Positions 8,625-16,492 of a stretch of DNA of 64,000 nucleotides are shown here, in pieces. The stretch spans positions 124,001 through 188,000 of the forward strand of contig NZ_JAJGSX010000001.1 in the NCBI RefSeq assembly GCF_021245725.1, written 5' to 3'. The position numbers and the translations under genes are program-made. Each line of letters opens with the position of its first letter. Position 1 is the stretch's first letter. This DNA comes from Pseudonocardia sp. TRM90224. GTDB lineage: Bacteria > Actinomycetota > Actinomycetes > Mycobacteriales > Pseudonocardiaceae. The notes under the pieces were generated by a model that saw only the letters and a program-made list of their open reading frames with translations, did not search any database and was not told the DNA's origin.

Positions 8625-9641
8625 TTATCCGATGGTCAGCTCCGCGATCCGCTCCCGCTGGGCCTCCGCGCCGCCGAACTGGCCGGCGAGCCGCTTGGCG
8701 CGCTTGTAGAAGAAGTGCGTGACGTGCTCCCACGTGTACCCGATGCCGCCGTGGTACTGGATCATGGCGGCGGTCGCGTCGAGCGCGACGTCGGACGCCT
8801 TGGCCTTCGCCACCGCGACGGCGAGGTCGGCGCCGTCGAGCCCGGCGTCGACGGCGTGCGCCGCGTACAGCGCCGCGTGCTCGGCCATCGTGACGTTGAC
8901 GTGCAGGTCGGCCAGCGCGTGCTTGATCGCCTGGAACGAGCCGACGGGCACGCCGAACTGCTCGCGCTCGCGGTCGTAAGCGACCGTGCGGGTGATCGCC
9001 TCGCGGGCGATCCCGACGAGATCGGCCGCGACCAGCACGGTCGCCCGCGCGGTCAGCTGCGCGACGACGTCGGCGCTCGCGCCGGGTAGCGCCGTTCCCG
9101 CGTCGGCGTCGAGGTCGGCGAGCCGGACGGTGCCGTCGAACGAACCCCGCGGGGTGCCCGTAGCGCCCTCGACGAGCACCAGCCCGTCGCCGGAGCGGGC
9201 CACGACGACGTCCGCGATCCCGCCGTGCTCGACGGCCGGGAGCGTCCCCGGCGCCTCGCCGCGCAGCGTGAACGCGCCGACGGCCGCACCGGCGGCCAGC
9301 CGCGGCAGCCACGCCCCCTGCTGCTCGTCGGAGCCGGCCAGCCGGATCGCCTCCGCCGCGAGGACCGTGCCCCGCCACGGCAGCGGCGCGACGCCGGCCC
9401 CGAGCGCCCTGGCGATCACCTGCGCCTCGACGAGCCCCAACCCCAGCCCGTCGTGCTCCTCGGGGACGAGCACGGCGAGCCAGCCCTGCTCGCCCGCCGC
9501 CTTCCACAAAGAGGCGGGATTCCCGTCGCCGGCGGTGTCCTCCACGACGCCGCGCACGGCGTCGAGGTCGAAGCGTTCGGCGAGGTACGACCGGACCGCC
9601 GCGTCGAACTCGCGCTGGTCCTCTGTGAGTGCGAAGAACAC
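8625..9641 (-). CDS. Acyl-CoA dehydrogenase, short subunit
   Basis: 338 residues. Start is GTG at 9641, with AGGAG 9 nt upstream; the frame stays open further but that part belongs to the neighbour's strand. Visible are FALTEDQREFDAAVRSYLAER at the N-terminus, the EREQFGVPVGSFQAIKHALAD helix, and the C-terminal IQYHGGIGYTWEHVTHFFYKRA segment. These are all classical acyl-CoA dehydrogenase features. It is shorter than usual (about 380) and has a reduced middle domain. Together with the adjacent 389-residue gene, 11 nt away, it resembles the heterotetrameric (alpha2beta2) FadE pairs of actinobacteria that act on bulky sterol or polyketide side-chain CoA thioesters. Confidence 0.88.
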   Translation of the reverse strand: MFFALTEDQREFDAAVRSYLAERFDLDAVRGVVEDTAGDGNPASLWKAAGEQGWLAVLVPEEHDGLGLGLVEAQVIARALGAGVAPLPWRGTVLAAEAIRLAGSDEQQGAWLPRLAAGAAVGAFTLRGEAPGTLPAVEHGGIADVVVARSGDGLVLVEGATGTPRGSFDGTVRLADLDADAGTALPGASADVVAQLTARATVLVAADLVGIAREAITRTVAYDREREQFGVPVGSFQAIKHALADLHVNVTMAEHAALYAAHAVDAGLDGADLAVAVAKAKASDVALDATAAMIQYHGGIGYTWEHVTHFFYKRAKRLAGQFGGAEAQRERIAELTIG

Positions 9642-9652
9642 GGTCGACGCTC

Positions 9653-10822
9653 CTATCGCGGCAGGCCGAGCACGCGCTCGGCGGTGATGTTGCGCTGCAC
9701 CTGCGACGAGCCGCCCCAGATCGTGACCGACCGCGACCACATCGCCTGCAGGTGCAGCGGGCGCAGGTCGATGCCGTCGAGCTCGTCGAGCGTGGCGTCG
9801 TCGCCGAGCACGTCGTCGAAGACCTCCCAGAGGTCCTGGAACGCCTCCGACCAGATCAGCTTCGTCATGGACGCCTCGAAGCCCAGGTCCCGGCCCTGCT
9901 CGACCTGCGTGAGCACGTGCATGGCGTGCAGCCGCAGGCACTCCAGGTCGGCCAGCACCTTCGCGAGCTTGCCGCGCAGCACCGGGTCCTTGTCCTTGCC
10001 GAGCTTGCGCGCGACCTCGACGATCTCGTCGTACTGGCGGCGGAACTCGGTGTACTGCGCGATCCCGGACGCCCCGCGCTCGAACGAAAGCAGCAGCATC
10101 GCCGTGCGCCACCCCTCGCCGATCTCGCCGAGGCAGTCGCTCGCGGCCACCCGCGCGTCGGTGAAGAACACCTCGCCGAACTCGCTCGCGCCGCTCATCT
10201 GCTTCAGCGGGCGGGCCTCGACGCCGGGCTGGTGCATGTCGATCAGCAGCATCGAGATGCCGCGGTGCTTGGCGCTGTCGGGCTCGGTGCGGACCATCGT
10301 GAAGATCTTGTCGCCGTGCACGGCGTTGGTGGTCCACACCTTCTGGCCGTTGACGACGAAGTCGTCGCCGTCGCGGACGCCCTTGGTGGACAGCGCCGCG
10401 AGGTCGGAGCCCGCGCCGGGTTCCGAGAAGCCCTGGCACCAGATCACCTCGTTGCGCAGCAGCGGCCCGATGATCTCCTTCTTCTGCGCGTCGGTGCCGA
10501 TCGCCATCACAGTCGGGGCGAGGAAGGTGAGCCCGAGCGGGTTGACGGTGCCGGGCGCGCGGGCGAGCACCATCTCCACGTCGTAGATCGCCTTCATGCC
10601 AGGGGTGCCGCCCCGGCCGCCGTACTCGGTGGGCCACTGGATGCCGGCGAATCCGGCGAGCGCTTTGTCGCGCTCCCATTCGCGGCGCAGCCGGAACGTC
10701 TCGTCGTCGTCGAGCGAGGCCCAGAATCCGGGACGGCTCCACTCCTCGGGAATGTTGGCGCGCAACCAGGATCGGAGCTCGCTGCGGAACTCCTCCTCCG
10801 CTGCGGTGTAGGTCAGGTCCAT
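9653..10822 (-). CDS. Acyl-CoA dehydrogenase, large subunit
   Basis: 389 residues, with GAGGAGG 5 nt before the ATG. It carries the FAD-binding and substrate segments typical of the family: CQGFSEPGAGSDLAAL, GQKVWTTNAVHGD, and the C-terminal MWSRSVTIWGGSSQVQRNIT helix. Length and motifs match FadE17/FadE26-type actinobacterial dehydrogenases that pair with a second, shorter FadE. The downstream gene on the same strand encodes such a partner, so an obligate heteromer is likely. The chemical step is alpha,beta-desaturation of an acyl-CoA; electrons pass to ETF. The substrate is not predictable here. Confidence 0.9.
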   Translation of the reverse strand: MDLTYTAAEEEFRSELRSWLRANIPEEWSRPGFWASLDDDETFRLRREWERDKALAGFAGIQWPTEYGGRGGTPGMKAIYDVEMVLARAPGTVNPLGLTFLAPTVMAIGTDAQKKEIIGPLLRNEVIWCQGFSEPGAGSDLAALSTKGVRDGDDFVVNGQKVWTTNAVHGDKIFTMVRTEPDSAKHRGISMLLIDMHQPGVEARPLKQMSGASEFGEVFFTDARVAASDCLGEIGEGWRTAMLLLSFERGASGIAQYTEFRRQYDEIVEVARKLGKDKDPVLRGKLAKVLADLECLRLHAMHVLTQVEQGRDLGFEASMTKLIWSEAFQDLWEVFDDVLGDDATLDELDGIDLRPLHLQAMWSRSVTIWGGSSQVQRNITAERVLGLPR

Positions 10823-10935
10823 CGCGGCCTCCTCGACGCCGGCACCACTGCTGCCCCCACCTTGGCATACCGACGGGTAACAACGGCAGCTCCGTCACCG
10901 GTCCGACTGTGGGTGATCACTGACCGCACCGCCGG

Positions 10936-10941
10936 TACTCT
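10936..10941 (+). promoter_or_regulatory. -10 element (TACTCT), leaderless-type
   Basis: TACTCT lies exactly 7 nt before the ATG of the antitoxin gene, consistent with a leaderless toxin-antitoxin mRNA. No Shine-Dalgarno precedes the ATG. Confidence 0.5.
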
Positions 10942-10948
10942 CCGCAAC

Positions 10949-11191
10949 ATGGGCAGCGAGCGGGTGACTGTGAACCTGCCGGCCGATCTCATGGCCGAGG
11001 CGCGCAGCGCGGTGCGACGCGGGGCGGCGACGAGCATCTCCTCCTACATCGCCGAGGCGGTGCGGTCACGCCAGCGGCGCGATCGGTCGCTCGCCGCGCT
11101 CGCCGACCTCTACGGCGGCCCGCCGCCACCCGCCGAGCTCGCCAAGGCCCGTCGCACGCTGCGCCTCGTCCCACCTGCGGCAGCCGTCTGA
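10949..11191 (+). CDS. RHH-type antitoxin of a VapBC-like pair
   Basis: 80 residues. MGSERVTVNLPADLMAEARS followed by SISSYIAEAVRSR is the beta-strand plus two-helix layout of ribbon-helix-helix DNA-binding proteins. The basic, proline-rich C-terminal tail would wrap the toxin. It ends 7 nt before the start of a PIN-like protein gene, the usual antitoxin-first order. It should neutralise the toxin and repress the operon. No palindromic operator is evident near the -10 box. Confidence 0.82.
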   Translation: MGSERVTVNLPADLMAEARSAVRRGAATSISSYIAEAVRSRQRRDRSLAALADLYGGPPPPAELAKARRTLRLVPPAAAV

Positions 11192-11198
11192 TGGCCGC

Positions 11199-11591
11199 AT
11201 GATCGGGGGACGGGTCCTCGACAGCACAGCGCTGGCAGCGTTCGCGATCGGACGACCGGTGTACATGCGTGCACTCGTCTGGGCCGCGGTCGAGGAGAAC
11301 ATCGTGCTCGCGATCCCGAGCGCCGCGCTGGGCAAGGCGTGGTCGCTGCTCGAACCGGAGCACCACGCCGCGCTGCAGGTGCTGCTCGACCTGCCCATCA
11401 CCGTGATCGACGAGCTCAGCACCGCCTCCGCGCAGGAGTCGGGGCTGCTGCTGGCCGAATCCGGCCTCGACGACATCGCGGCCGGCCAGGTGGCCCTTTC
11501 GGCCCGCCGCCGCGGCTGGCCCGCCGTCACGGGCGAGCCGGGCTTGCTGCGCAAGCTCGATGCATCGGTGACGATCGAAGAGCTGCCGTAG
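11199..11591 (+). CDS. PIN-domain-like toxin
   Basis: 130 residues. It opens with RVLDSTALAAFAIG, matching the first acidic residue of PIN ribonucleases. The last third has SGLDDIAAGQVALSARRRG and PAVTGEPGLLRKLD, resembling the PIN segment that carries the remaining acidic residues. The middle acidic residue is less clear, so the active site may be atypical. It is paired with the RHH antitoxin upstream. Likely an RNase toxin acting on tRNA or rRNA, by family analogy only. A family B palindrome begins at its stop codon. Confidence 0.72.
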   Translation: MIGGRVLDSTALAAFAIGRPVYMRALVWAAVEENIVLAIPSAALGKAWSLLEPEHHAALQVLLDLPITVIDELSTASAQESGLLLAESGLDDIAAGQVALSARRRGWPAVTGEPGLLRKLDASVTIEELP

Positions 11592-11654
11592 CGTCGACAA
11601 CGACGTTTTGGCTGTTGTTAGCGCTCACAAACGACCAGAACGTCGTTGTCGACG
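11592..11654. repeat. Family B 3'-end palindrome, copy B1
   Basis: Arms CGTCGACAACGACGTT and AACGTCGTTGTCGACG, continuing as an imperfect TTGGCTGTT/AACGACCAG stem. It starts immediately after the toxin stop and ends 7 nt before the convergent phosphatase stop. The same arm recurs near 31.1 kb and 63.9 kb. Confidence 0.85.
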
Positions 11655-11661
11655 CAGCTCC

Positions 11662-12399
11662 CTATGGCGTGAGCCGCTTGCGGAGCCGGTCGAGCTCCTC
11701 CTGCGTCAGGCCGTTCGCCAGCAGCCAGCCGGCCGCCCCGCCGTGCTCCTCGTCGAGGTGCTTCAAGACCGCCGCGATCACCCCGGCGCGCGGCTTGTGC
11801 GCGTCGAGGTTGGTGGGCATGGGGTCGCCGGAGACGGACGTCCAGCGGCGGAACATCGCTTCGATCTTCTCGCCGGAGAGCACGTAGTCGGCGATGATCG
11901 CGTCGCGCTCCACGCCGACGGCGTCGAGCACCAGCGCGACGAGCGTGCCGGTGCGGTCCTTGCCGGCGGCGCAGTGCACCAGCGTCGGCCCCGCGTCCTC
12001 GGCGGCGAGCCTGCGCACGGCCGTGACGACGTTCTGCGGCATGTCGGCGAGGTAGCCGCGGTAGATCGAGACCAGCGGGTCGAGATCGTCCCCCGCCTCG
12101 GGGAACACCTCGCCGCGCTCGCCGATGAACGTCAGCGGCACCGTCTCGACGCCAGCGTTCGCAACCGGGGTGGGCCCGTCGCGCTCGATCTCGAACGGCC
12201 TGCGCAGGTCAAGCACCAGCTTCAGGCCGAACGCCTTGACCAGCTTGTCCACGTCGTCGGCGGTCGCGTGGCGCAGCGAAGCGCTGCGCAGCAGCACACC
12301 CGACCGGGTGGCTCCACCGTCACGCAGCGGCAACCCGCCGACGTCACGGACGTTGTCGAGACCTTCGAAGTCCAACCATCTGTCGATGTCCGTCGGCAC
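11662..12399 (-). CDS. Tyrosine-protein phosphatase (PtpB/Siw14-like)
   Basis: 245 residues using the GTG at 12399. Starts 6 and 9 nt upstream are also possible, but TAGGGT sits 7 nt before this one. The active site is HCAAGKDRTG, the HCxxGKDR form of atypical actinobacterial tyrosine or lipid phosphatases such as MptpB. The N-terminal NVRDVGGLPLRDG and SASLRHATADDVDKL segments match that family. The conserved Lys and Asp after the Cys loop suggest phosphotyrosine or phosphoinositide specificity, as in MptpB. No signal peptide. Transcribed alone, preceded by a family A palindrome that ends the upstream lipoprotein gene. Confidence 0.88.
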   Translation of the reverse strand: MPTDIDRWLDFEGLDNVRDVGGLPLRDGGATRSGVLLRSASLRHATADDVDKLVKAFGLKLVLDLRRPFEIERDGPTPVANAGVETVPLTFIGERGEVFPEAGDDLDPLVSIYRGYLADMPQNVVTAVRRLAAEDAGPTLVHCAAGKDRTGTLVALVLDAVGVERDAIIADYVLSGEKIEAMFRRWTSVSGDPMPTNLDAHKPRAGVIAAVLKHLDEEHGGAAGWLLANGLTQEELDRLRKRLTP

Positions 12400-12406
12400 G
12401 TACACC

Positions 12407-12412
12407 ACCCTA
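12407..12412 (-). promoter_or_regulatory. -10 element (TAGGGT), leaderless-type
   Basis: TAGGGT on the minus strand, 7 nt before the GTG chosen for the phosphatase. This favours that start over the two upstream GTGs. Confidence 0.5.
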
Positions 12413-12445
12413 ACCCGGCGCCCCGGCACGACGAGGCCCCGAATC

Positions 12446-12506
12446 TCCCCACCGTTTTGGGCACATGCGCGCCGAATCGGCGCGCATCCACCCAAAACGG
12501 TGGGGA
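12446..12506. repeat. Family A 3'-end palindrome, copy A3 (GCGCGCC core)
   Basis: Outer stem of 16 bp (TCCCCACCGTTTTGGG with its complement) and an inner TGCGCGCC/GGCGCGCA stem with loop GAATC. It lies 8 nt beyond the stop of the minus-strand lipoprotein gene, in a tandem rather than convergent gap. Confidence 0.85.
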
Positions 12507-12514
12507 AGTTCGGG

Positions 12515-13210
12515 TCAGTAGGTGGCGAGCAGGCGTGCGACGCCGGTGCGGGAGAGCGCGATCGGGTCGGCGATGGTCTGGTCGACGCCGGTCGGGGTGA
12601 TGAAGGCGAAGTTGACGACGTGCTGTTTCGCGAGAACCGAGACCAGGACCGTGCTGAACCGGTCGGACGACATCGTCCAGAGCGTCGCCCGGTCGCCGCC
12701 GACCTTCGACTGCACGTCGGCCGCCGCGGTCAACGTCACCGGCGTCTCGCCGAGCTTGCCCTCCTGGCACGCGAGCCCCGCGCTGGTCGCGTTGAAGGCG
12801 GCGTAGGCATCGGCTTCGCTCGGGTAGACGCTGAGCGTCTCCTGGAGCAGCTCGCCCTGCTCGCTCTCCAGCGCCGCGGCGGTGCGCTCGGCGTTGGGGA
12901 ACTGCGAGACCACGCCGGGGCCGCCGCAGACGGCGGCCGCGTTCGCGTCGGGCTTCGGCTGGGCACCCGCCGACTTCCACGTCGGCCCGACCTCGGTCGG
13001 GCGCAGCAGCGAGGCCACGAGCAGCTCGAGATCGACGGCGGGTGGCGCCGTCGTCGTGACCGGTGCCGGGGTCGGGGCGGGGCGCGGCGCCGAGTCAGGC
13101 GTGCCCTGCACCGGTTGCGAGCACGCCGGCAGGACGAGAACGATCATGGCAGCCAAGACCGCAGCGCCGCGACGCACGTCACGTCGGTACTCCCGGGACA
13201 TCGGTTTCAC
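12515..13210 (-). CDS. Secreted lipoprotein, PknH-sensor-like domain
   Basis: 231 residues from GTG 13210, with GGGAGGA 7 nt upstream; the ATG three codons later is less well placed. A basic N-terminus, a hydrophobic stretch (AAVLAAMIVLVLPAC) and lipobox LPAC give a lipoprotein signal. A Pro/Thr-rich linker follows. The mature part (VDLELLVASLLRPTEVGPTW, ... TWSSDRFSTVLVSV-like core) resembles the PknH extracellular sensor domain family, with conserved cysteines around CGGPGV and LACQEG probably forming a disulfide. Probably anchored outside the membrane. Divergent from an acyl-CoA synthetase gene with only about 50 bp between them. Confidence 0.72.
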   Translation of the reverse strand: MKPMSREYRRDVRRGAAVLAAMIVLVLPACSQPVQGTPDSAPRPAPTPAPVTTTAPPAVDLELLVASLLRPTEVGPTWKSAGAQPKPDANAAAVCGGPGVVSQFPNAERTAAALESEQGELLQETLSVYPSEADAYAAFNATSAGLACQEGKLGETPVTLTAAADVQSKVGGDRATLWTMSSDRFSTVLVSVLAKQHVVNFAFITPTGVDQTIADPIALSRTGVARLLATY

Positions 13211-13261
13211 GCGATGATCCTCCCGTGGGGGCTCATCGGGGAGTCCTCGGGGAGGACATCG

Positions 13262-14731
13262 ATGGCTGACGTACCGCTCGGCACCGCGTTCGACCAGCTC
13301 GCGGAGATCGCTCCGGACACCGTCGCGTTGATCGGCCCCGACGGCGAGATGACCCGTTCGGAGCTGGCAGCGGCGTCGAGCCGGGCCGCACGCGAGTTCG
13401 CGGCGCTCGGCGCGAAGCTCGGCTCGCTGGTGACGATCGGCCTCCCGAACGGCACGGCCTTCTACGCCGCGGTGCTCGGCGCGTGGAAGATCGGCGCGAT
13501 CCCGCAGCCGGTCTCGGCGAAGCTCCCGCCGGCCGAGCTGGCCGCGCTCGTCGAGCTCGCCGACCCGGCGGTCGTCGTCGGGCTGGAGTCGCCCGGGCGG
13601 CCGTGGCTGCCCGCGACGTGGACGCCCGACACCTCGCTCCCTGCTGGTCCGCTCCCGCCGGCCGTCCCGCCGAGCTGGAAGGCCCCGACGTCCGGAGGCA
13701 GCACCGGGCGCCCCAAGCTGATCCTCGCCGGGCTGCCCGGGATGCGCGACGACGTCGTCGCGCGGGGCGACACGATCCGCATCGGCGGCGACGGCGAGGT
13801 CTTCGGCGTCACAGCGCCGCTCTACCACAACGGGCCGTTCATGTTTTCGCTGATCGCGCTGCTGCGCGGGGCGACGGTGCTGGTGCTCGACCGGTTCGAC
13901 GGCGCGCACGTGCTGGACGCGGCGGTCCGCCACCGCGTCACCTGGCTCTACGCCGTGCCGACGCTGATGGGCCGGATCCTGCGGCTGCCGTCGGACGTCC
14001 GCGAGGCCGCCGACCTCTCCAGCTTGCACACGCTCTTCCACCTCGGCGCGCCCTGCCCGGAGTCGGTGAAACGCGCCTGGATCGACTGGCTCGGCCCCGA
14101 GCGCGTCTACGAGCTGTACGCGGGCACCGAGTCGCAGTCGGTCTGCGTGATCAGCGGGACCGAGTGGCTCGAGCACCCCGGTTCGGTAGGCCGCCCCACC
14201 TCCGGCGAAATGCGCATCGGCGACGCTGACGGGCGACCGCTGCCCGTCGGCGAGGTCGGTGAGGTGTGGATGCGGCCACCGGAGGGCACCGTGACCTACA
14301 CCTACATCGGCGCGGAGGCGCGCGAGCGCGACGGGTGGGAGTCGCTCGGCGACCTCGGCCGCATGGACGCCGACGGCTACCTCTACCTCGCCGACCGCCG
14401 CGCCGACATGGTGCTCGTCGGCGGGTCGAACGTGTACCCGGCCGAGGTCGAGGCCGCGCTCGAGTCACACCCGCGGGTGCTTTCCTCCTGTGTCATCGGC
14501 CTGCCCGACGACGACCTCGGTGCCCGCGTGCACGCGATCGTCCAGCTGGACGGCTCGGGCGCAGAGGTTTCGGACGGCGAGTTGCGTGCGCACGTCGCGA
14601 GGTTGCTGGCCAGGCAGAAGGTGCCCTCCTCGTTCGAGCGGGTGGATCACCCGCTGCGCGACGACACCGGCAAGATGCGCCGGTCGGCGCTGCGGGCGGC
14701 CCGGCTCGGCGACCCGGCGGGCACTCCGTAG
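13262..14731 (+). CDS. Acyl-CoA synthetase / AMP-dependent ligase
   Basis: 489 residues; GGAGG lies 6 nt before the ATG. The adenylation P-loop reads TSGGSTGRPK, followed by the YELYAGTESQ-type A5 motif and a DGYLYLADRRADMVLVGGSNVYP stretch that carries the A7/A8 hinge. The C-terminal domain ends with DDTGKMRRSALR, with Lys at the usual catalytic position. It is somewhat short for the family and has an unusual first core. Expected to convert a carboxylate plus ATP and CoA to acyl-CoA. Substrate unknown; the acyl-CoA dehydrogenases 3 kb away could be metabolic partners. Confidence 0.88.
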   Translation: MADVPLGTAFDQLAEIAPDTVALIGPDGEMTRSELAAASSRAAREFAALGAKLGSLVTIGLPNGTAFYAAVLGAWKIGAIPQPVSAKLPPAELAALVELADPAVVVGLESPGRPWLPATWTPDTSLPAGPLPPAVPPSWKAPTSGGSTGRPKLILAGLPGMRDDVVARGDTIRIGGDGEVFGVTAPLYHNGPFMFSLIALLRGATVLVLDRFDGAHVLDAAVRHRVTWLYAVPTLMGRILRLPSDVREAADLSSLHTLFHLGAPCPESVKRAWIDWLGPERVYELYAGTESQSVCVISGTEWLEHPGSVGRPTSGEMRIGDADGRPLPVGEVGEVWMRPPEGTVTYTYIGAEARERDGWESLGDLGRMDADGYLYLADRRADMVLVGGSNVYPAEVEAALESHPRVLSSCVIGLPDDDLGARVHAIVQLDGSGAEVSDGELRAHVARLLARQKVPSSFERVDHPLRDDTGKMRRSALRAARLGDPAGTP

Positions 14732-14765
14732 GCTGCGCCACTCCAGCGATCTTCACGAGGTACCG

Positions 14766-15890
14766 ATGAACGATTCCAGCACCGCAGTGATCCGCGAGCA
14801 GCTCGCCGAGCTCGGCAGGCGGCACGCCGCAGAGGCGAGCGTCGACGCTGCCAGGCCGCGCGCCACCCGGGTGCTGATCATCGGCAACTTTGGCAACGGC
14901 AACACCGGCGACGAGGCCATGCTGGCCCGCACGCTGCAGGAGCTGCCGCCGGATTCCGAGGTGAAGGTCGTCTCGCGCAACCCGCGGATGGTCGAGGCGC
15001 TGCACGGGGTGCCGGCCGTCGCGATGGAGGGCATCTCCTTCACCAAGGCGCTGAAGTGGTGCGACGGCATCGCCGTGGTCGGTGGAGGAATGTTCGGCAC
15101 GGGCGCGTCGCCGCTGGTCAGGGCACTGCCGGCGATCGTCTGGGCGGCGACGGCCCGCGGGCGCGACATCACCTACCTCGCCGTCGGCGTCTACCCGGGC
15201 ACGACGGAGCGCACGCTCGACCTGCTGCGCCGCTCGGTGCGCAAGCCGGGCCGGATCTCCGTGCGCGACGAGGTCTCCGCCAAGACGCTCGGCACCTCGG
15301 TGCGCGCCCCGGTCGTCGGCGACCTGGCCATGGGCCTCGACCCGGCCGCACCCGCGGAGGCCGAGCACGCGCTCGCCGCCGCCGGCCTGGACCCGGCCGT
15401 CCCGCTGCTGATCGTTGCGCCGAAGGCGCTGCCCAACCCGATCCTCGTGGAGAGCCTGCAGGACGCGGCCGAGACGTTGGCCCGGCGCTGGATCGAGCGC
15501 GGCGGCGCCGTCGCGGGGCTGGCGATCAGCACGCACGCCGACTACGGGCTCGGGCTCTCCCGCCGCGACGAGGTGCTGATCAACGAGCTGGGGCACCGCC
15601 TCGGCCGCCACGTTCCCGTGCTCGGGCCGCAGCTGCCGCCCGCGCTCGCCAAGGCCATCGTCGGTGAGGCGGACGCGCTGTTCGGCCTGCGCCTGCATGC
15701 GCTCGTGTTCGCGGCGTCCATGGGCGTGCCGTGCCTCGGCGTCGGCTGGGAGGAGCGGACGATCGCCTTCCTCGCCGAGCACGAGCAGTCGGCGATCACC
15801 ACCCGCCCGCCGGCCGACGAGCTGGTGGCCTGGGTCGACCGCACCCTGCCGGCGCGCTGGTCCAGCCGCCCCCGCCTGCTCTCCTCGTAA
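14766..15890 (+). CDS. Polysaccharide pyruvyl transferase family protein
   Basis: 374 residues; GAGG precedes the ATG by 7 nt. Motifs VLIIGNFGNGNTGDEAML near residues 37-54 and GIAVVGGGMFGTG near 100 match the CsaB/WcaK family. The C-terminal FGLRLHALVFAASMGVPCLGVGW has the catalytic-type R-L-H segment. Family members add a pyruvyl ketal to cell-wall sugars. It lies 34 nt after the acyl-CoA synthetase and may be co-transcribed. A family A palindrome begins 5 nt after its stop. The sugar acceptor cannot be inferred. Confidence 0.85.
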   Translation: MNDSSTAVIREQLAELGRRHAAEASVDAARPRATRVLIIGNFGNGNTGDEAMLARTLQELPPDSEVKVVSRNPRMVEALHGVPAVAMEGISFTKALKWCDGIAVVGGGMFGTGASPLVRALPAIVWAATARGRDITYLAVGVYPGTTERTLDLLRRSVRKPGRISVRDEVSAKTLGTSVRAPVVGDLAMGLDPAAPAEAEHALAAAGLDPAVPLLIVAPKALPNPILVESLQDAAETLARRWIERGGAVAGLAISTHADYGLGLSRRDEVLINELGHRLGRHVPVLGPQLPPALAKAIVGEADALFGLRLHALVFAASMGVPCLGVGWEERTIAFLAEHEQSAITTRPPADELVAWVDRTLPARWSSRPRLLSS

Positions 15891-15895
15891 CGAAG

Positions 15896-15957
15896 TTCCC
15901 CACCGTTTTGCCAACTTGCACACCCGAAAGGGCGTGCAGGTTGGCAAACGGTGGGGA
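15896..15957. repeat. Family A 3'-end palindrome, copy A4 (CCAACCTGCA core)
   Basis: Left arm TTCCCCACCGTTTTGCCAAC and right arm GTTGGCAAACGGTGGGGAA, with one A missing on the right and one G-T pair in the core. Loop CACCCGAAAGGGCG. Located between convergent stops, 5 nt and 11 nt away. Confidence 0.85.
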
Positions 15958-15968
15958 AGTTCGGCGGT

Positions 15969-16439
15969 TCAGGTGCCTTCGGCCGGGGTGCGGCGCAGCA
16001 GCGGCGGCAGGAAGCTCGCGCCCGCGCCGTTGACGGACGCCCGGTCGCCGGGGTTGGAGAGCAGGCAGCGCTTCAGCGAGAGGCAGCCGCAGCCGATGCA
16101 CGACTCCAGCCCGTCGCGCAGCGCGACCAGCGCCTCGATCTGCTCGTCGAGCCGCCCGCGCCACGAGCGTGAGAGCCTGCTCCAGTCGGCCTTGGTCGGG
16201 GTGCGCCCCTCCGGGAGCTGTTCGAGGCCTTCGCGCACCTCGTCGAGCCCGACGCCGATCGTGCGCGCCGCCCTGATGAACGCCAGCCGCCGCAGCACCG
16301 AGCGCTCGTAGCGCCGCTGCCCACCGGACGTCCGGGTGGTGTGCAGCAGCCCTTCGCGCTCGTAGAAGCGCAGCGCCGACGGCGGGAAGCCGCTGCGGTG
16401 TGCCACTTCGCCGATCGTGAGCAGGTCTTTCGCGTCCAT
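15969..16439 (-). CDS. soxR: Redox-sensitive transcriptional activator SoxR
   Basis: 156 residues. MerR-type HTH (TIGEVAHRSGFPPSALRFYE) then the dimer helix, then the [2Fe-2S] cluster loop CIGCGCLSLKRC, which has the C-x2-C-x-C-x5-C spacing of SoxR. The C-terminal tail after the cluster is short, as in actinobacterial SoxR proteins. These respond to redox-cycling metabolites rather than only superoxide. It is divergent from an SDR-QueA-like operon. A matching palindrome lies between the two starts, so it probably controls that operon. Confidence 0.95.
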   Translation of the reverse strand: MDAKDLLTIGEVAHRSGFPPSALRFYEREGLLHTTRTSGGQRRYERSVLRRLAFIRAARTIGVGLDEVREGLEQLPEGRTPTKADWSRLSRSWRGRLDEQIEALVALRDGLESCIGCGCLSLKRCLLSNPGDRASVNGAGASFLPPLLRRTPAEGT

Positions 16440-16455
16440 CGCCGGCCGGGCTCCC

Positions 16456-16486
16456 TTGACTTAAACTTGACTTCAAGTCGGACAGT
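16456..16486 (+). promoter_or_regulatory. SoxR-type operator in a 19-bp-spacer promoter
   Basis: TTGACT (16456-16461) and GACAGT (16481-16486) are separated by 19 bp, the overlong spacer of MerR-family promoters. The spacer centre holds the perfect palindrome ACTTGA-CT-TCAAGT (16465-16478). Initiation 6-7 nt downstream would fall on the SDR start codon. Confidence 0.75.
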
Positions 16487-16492
16487 AGCCCA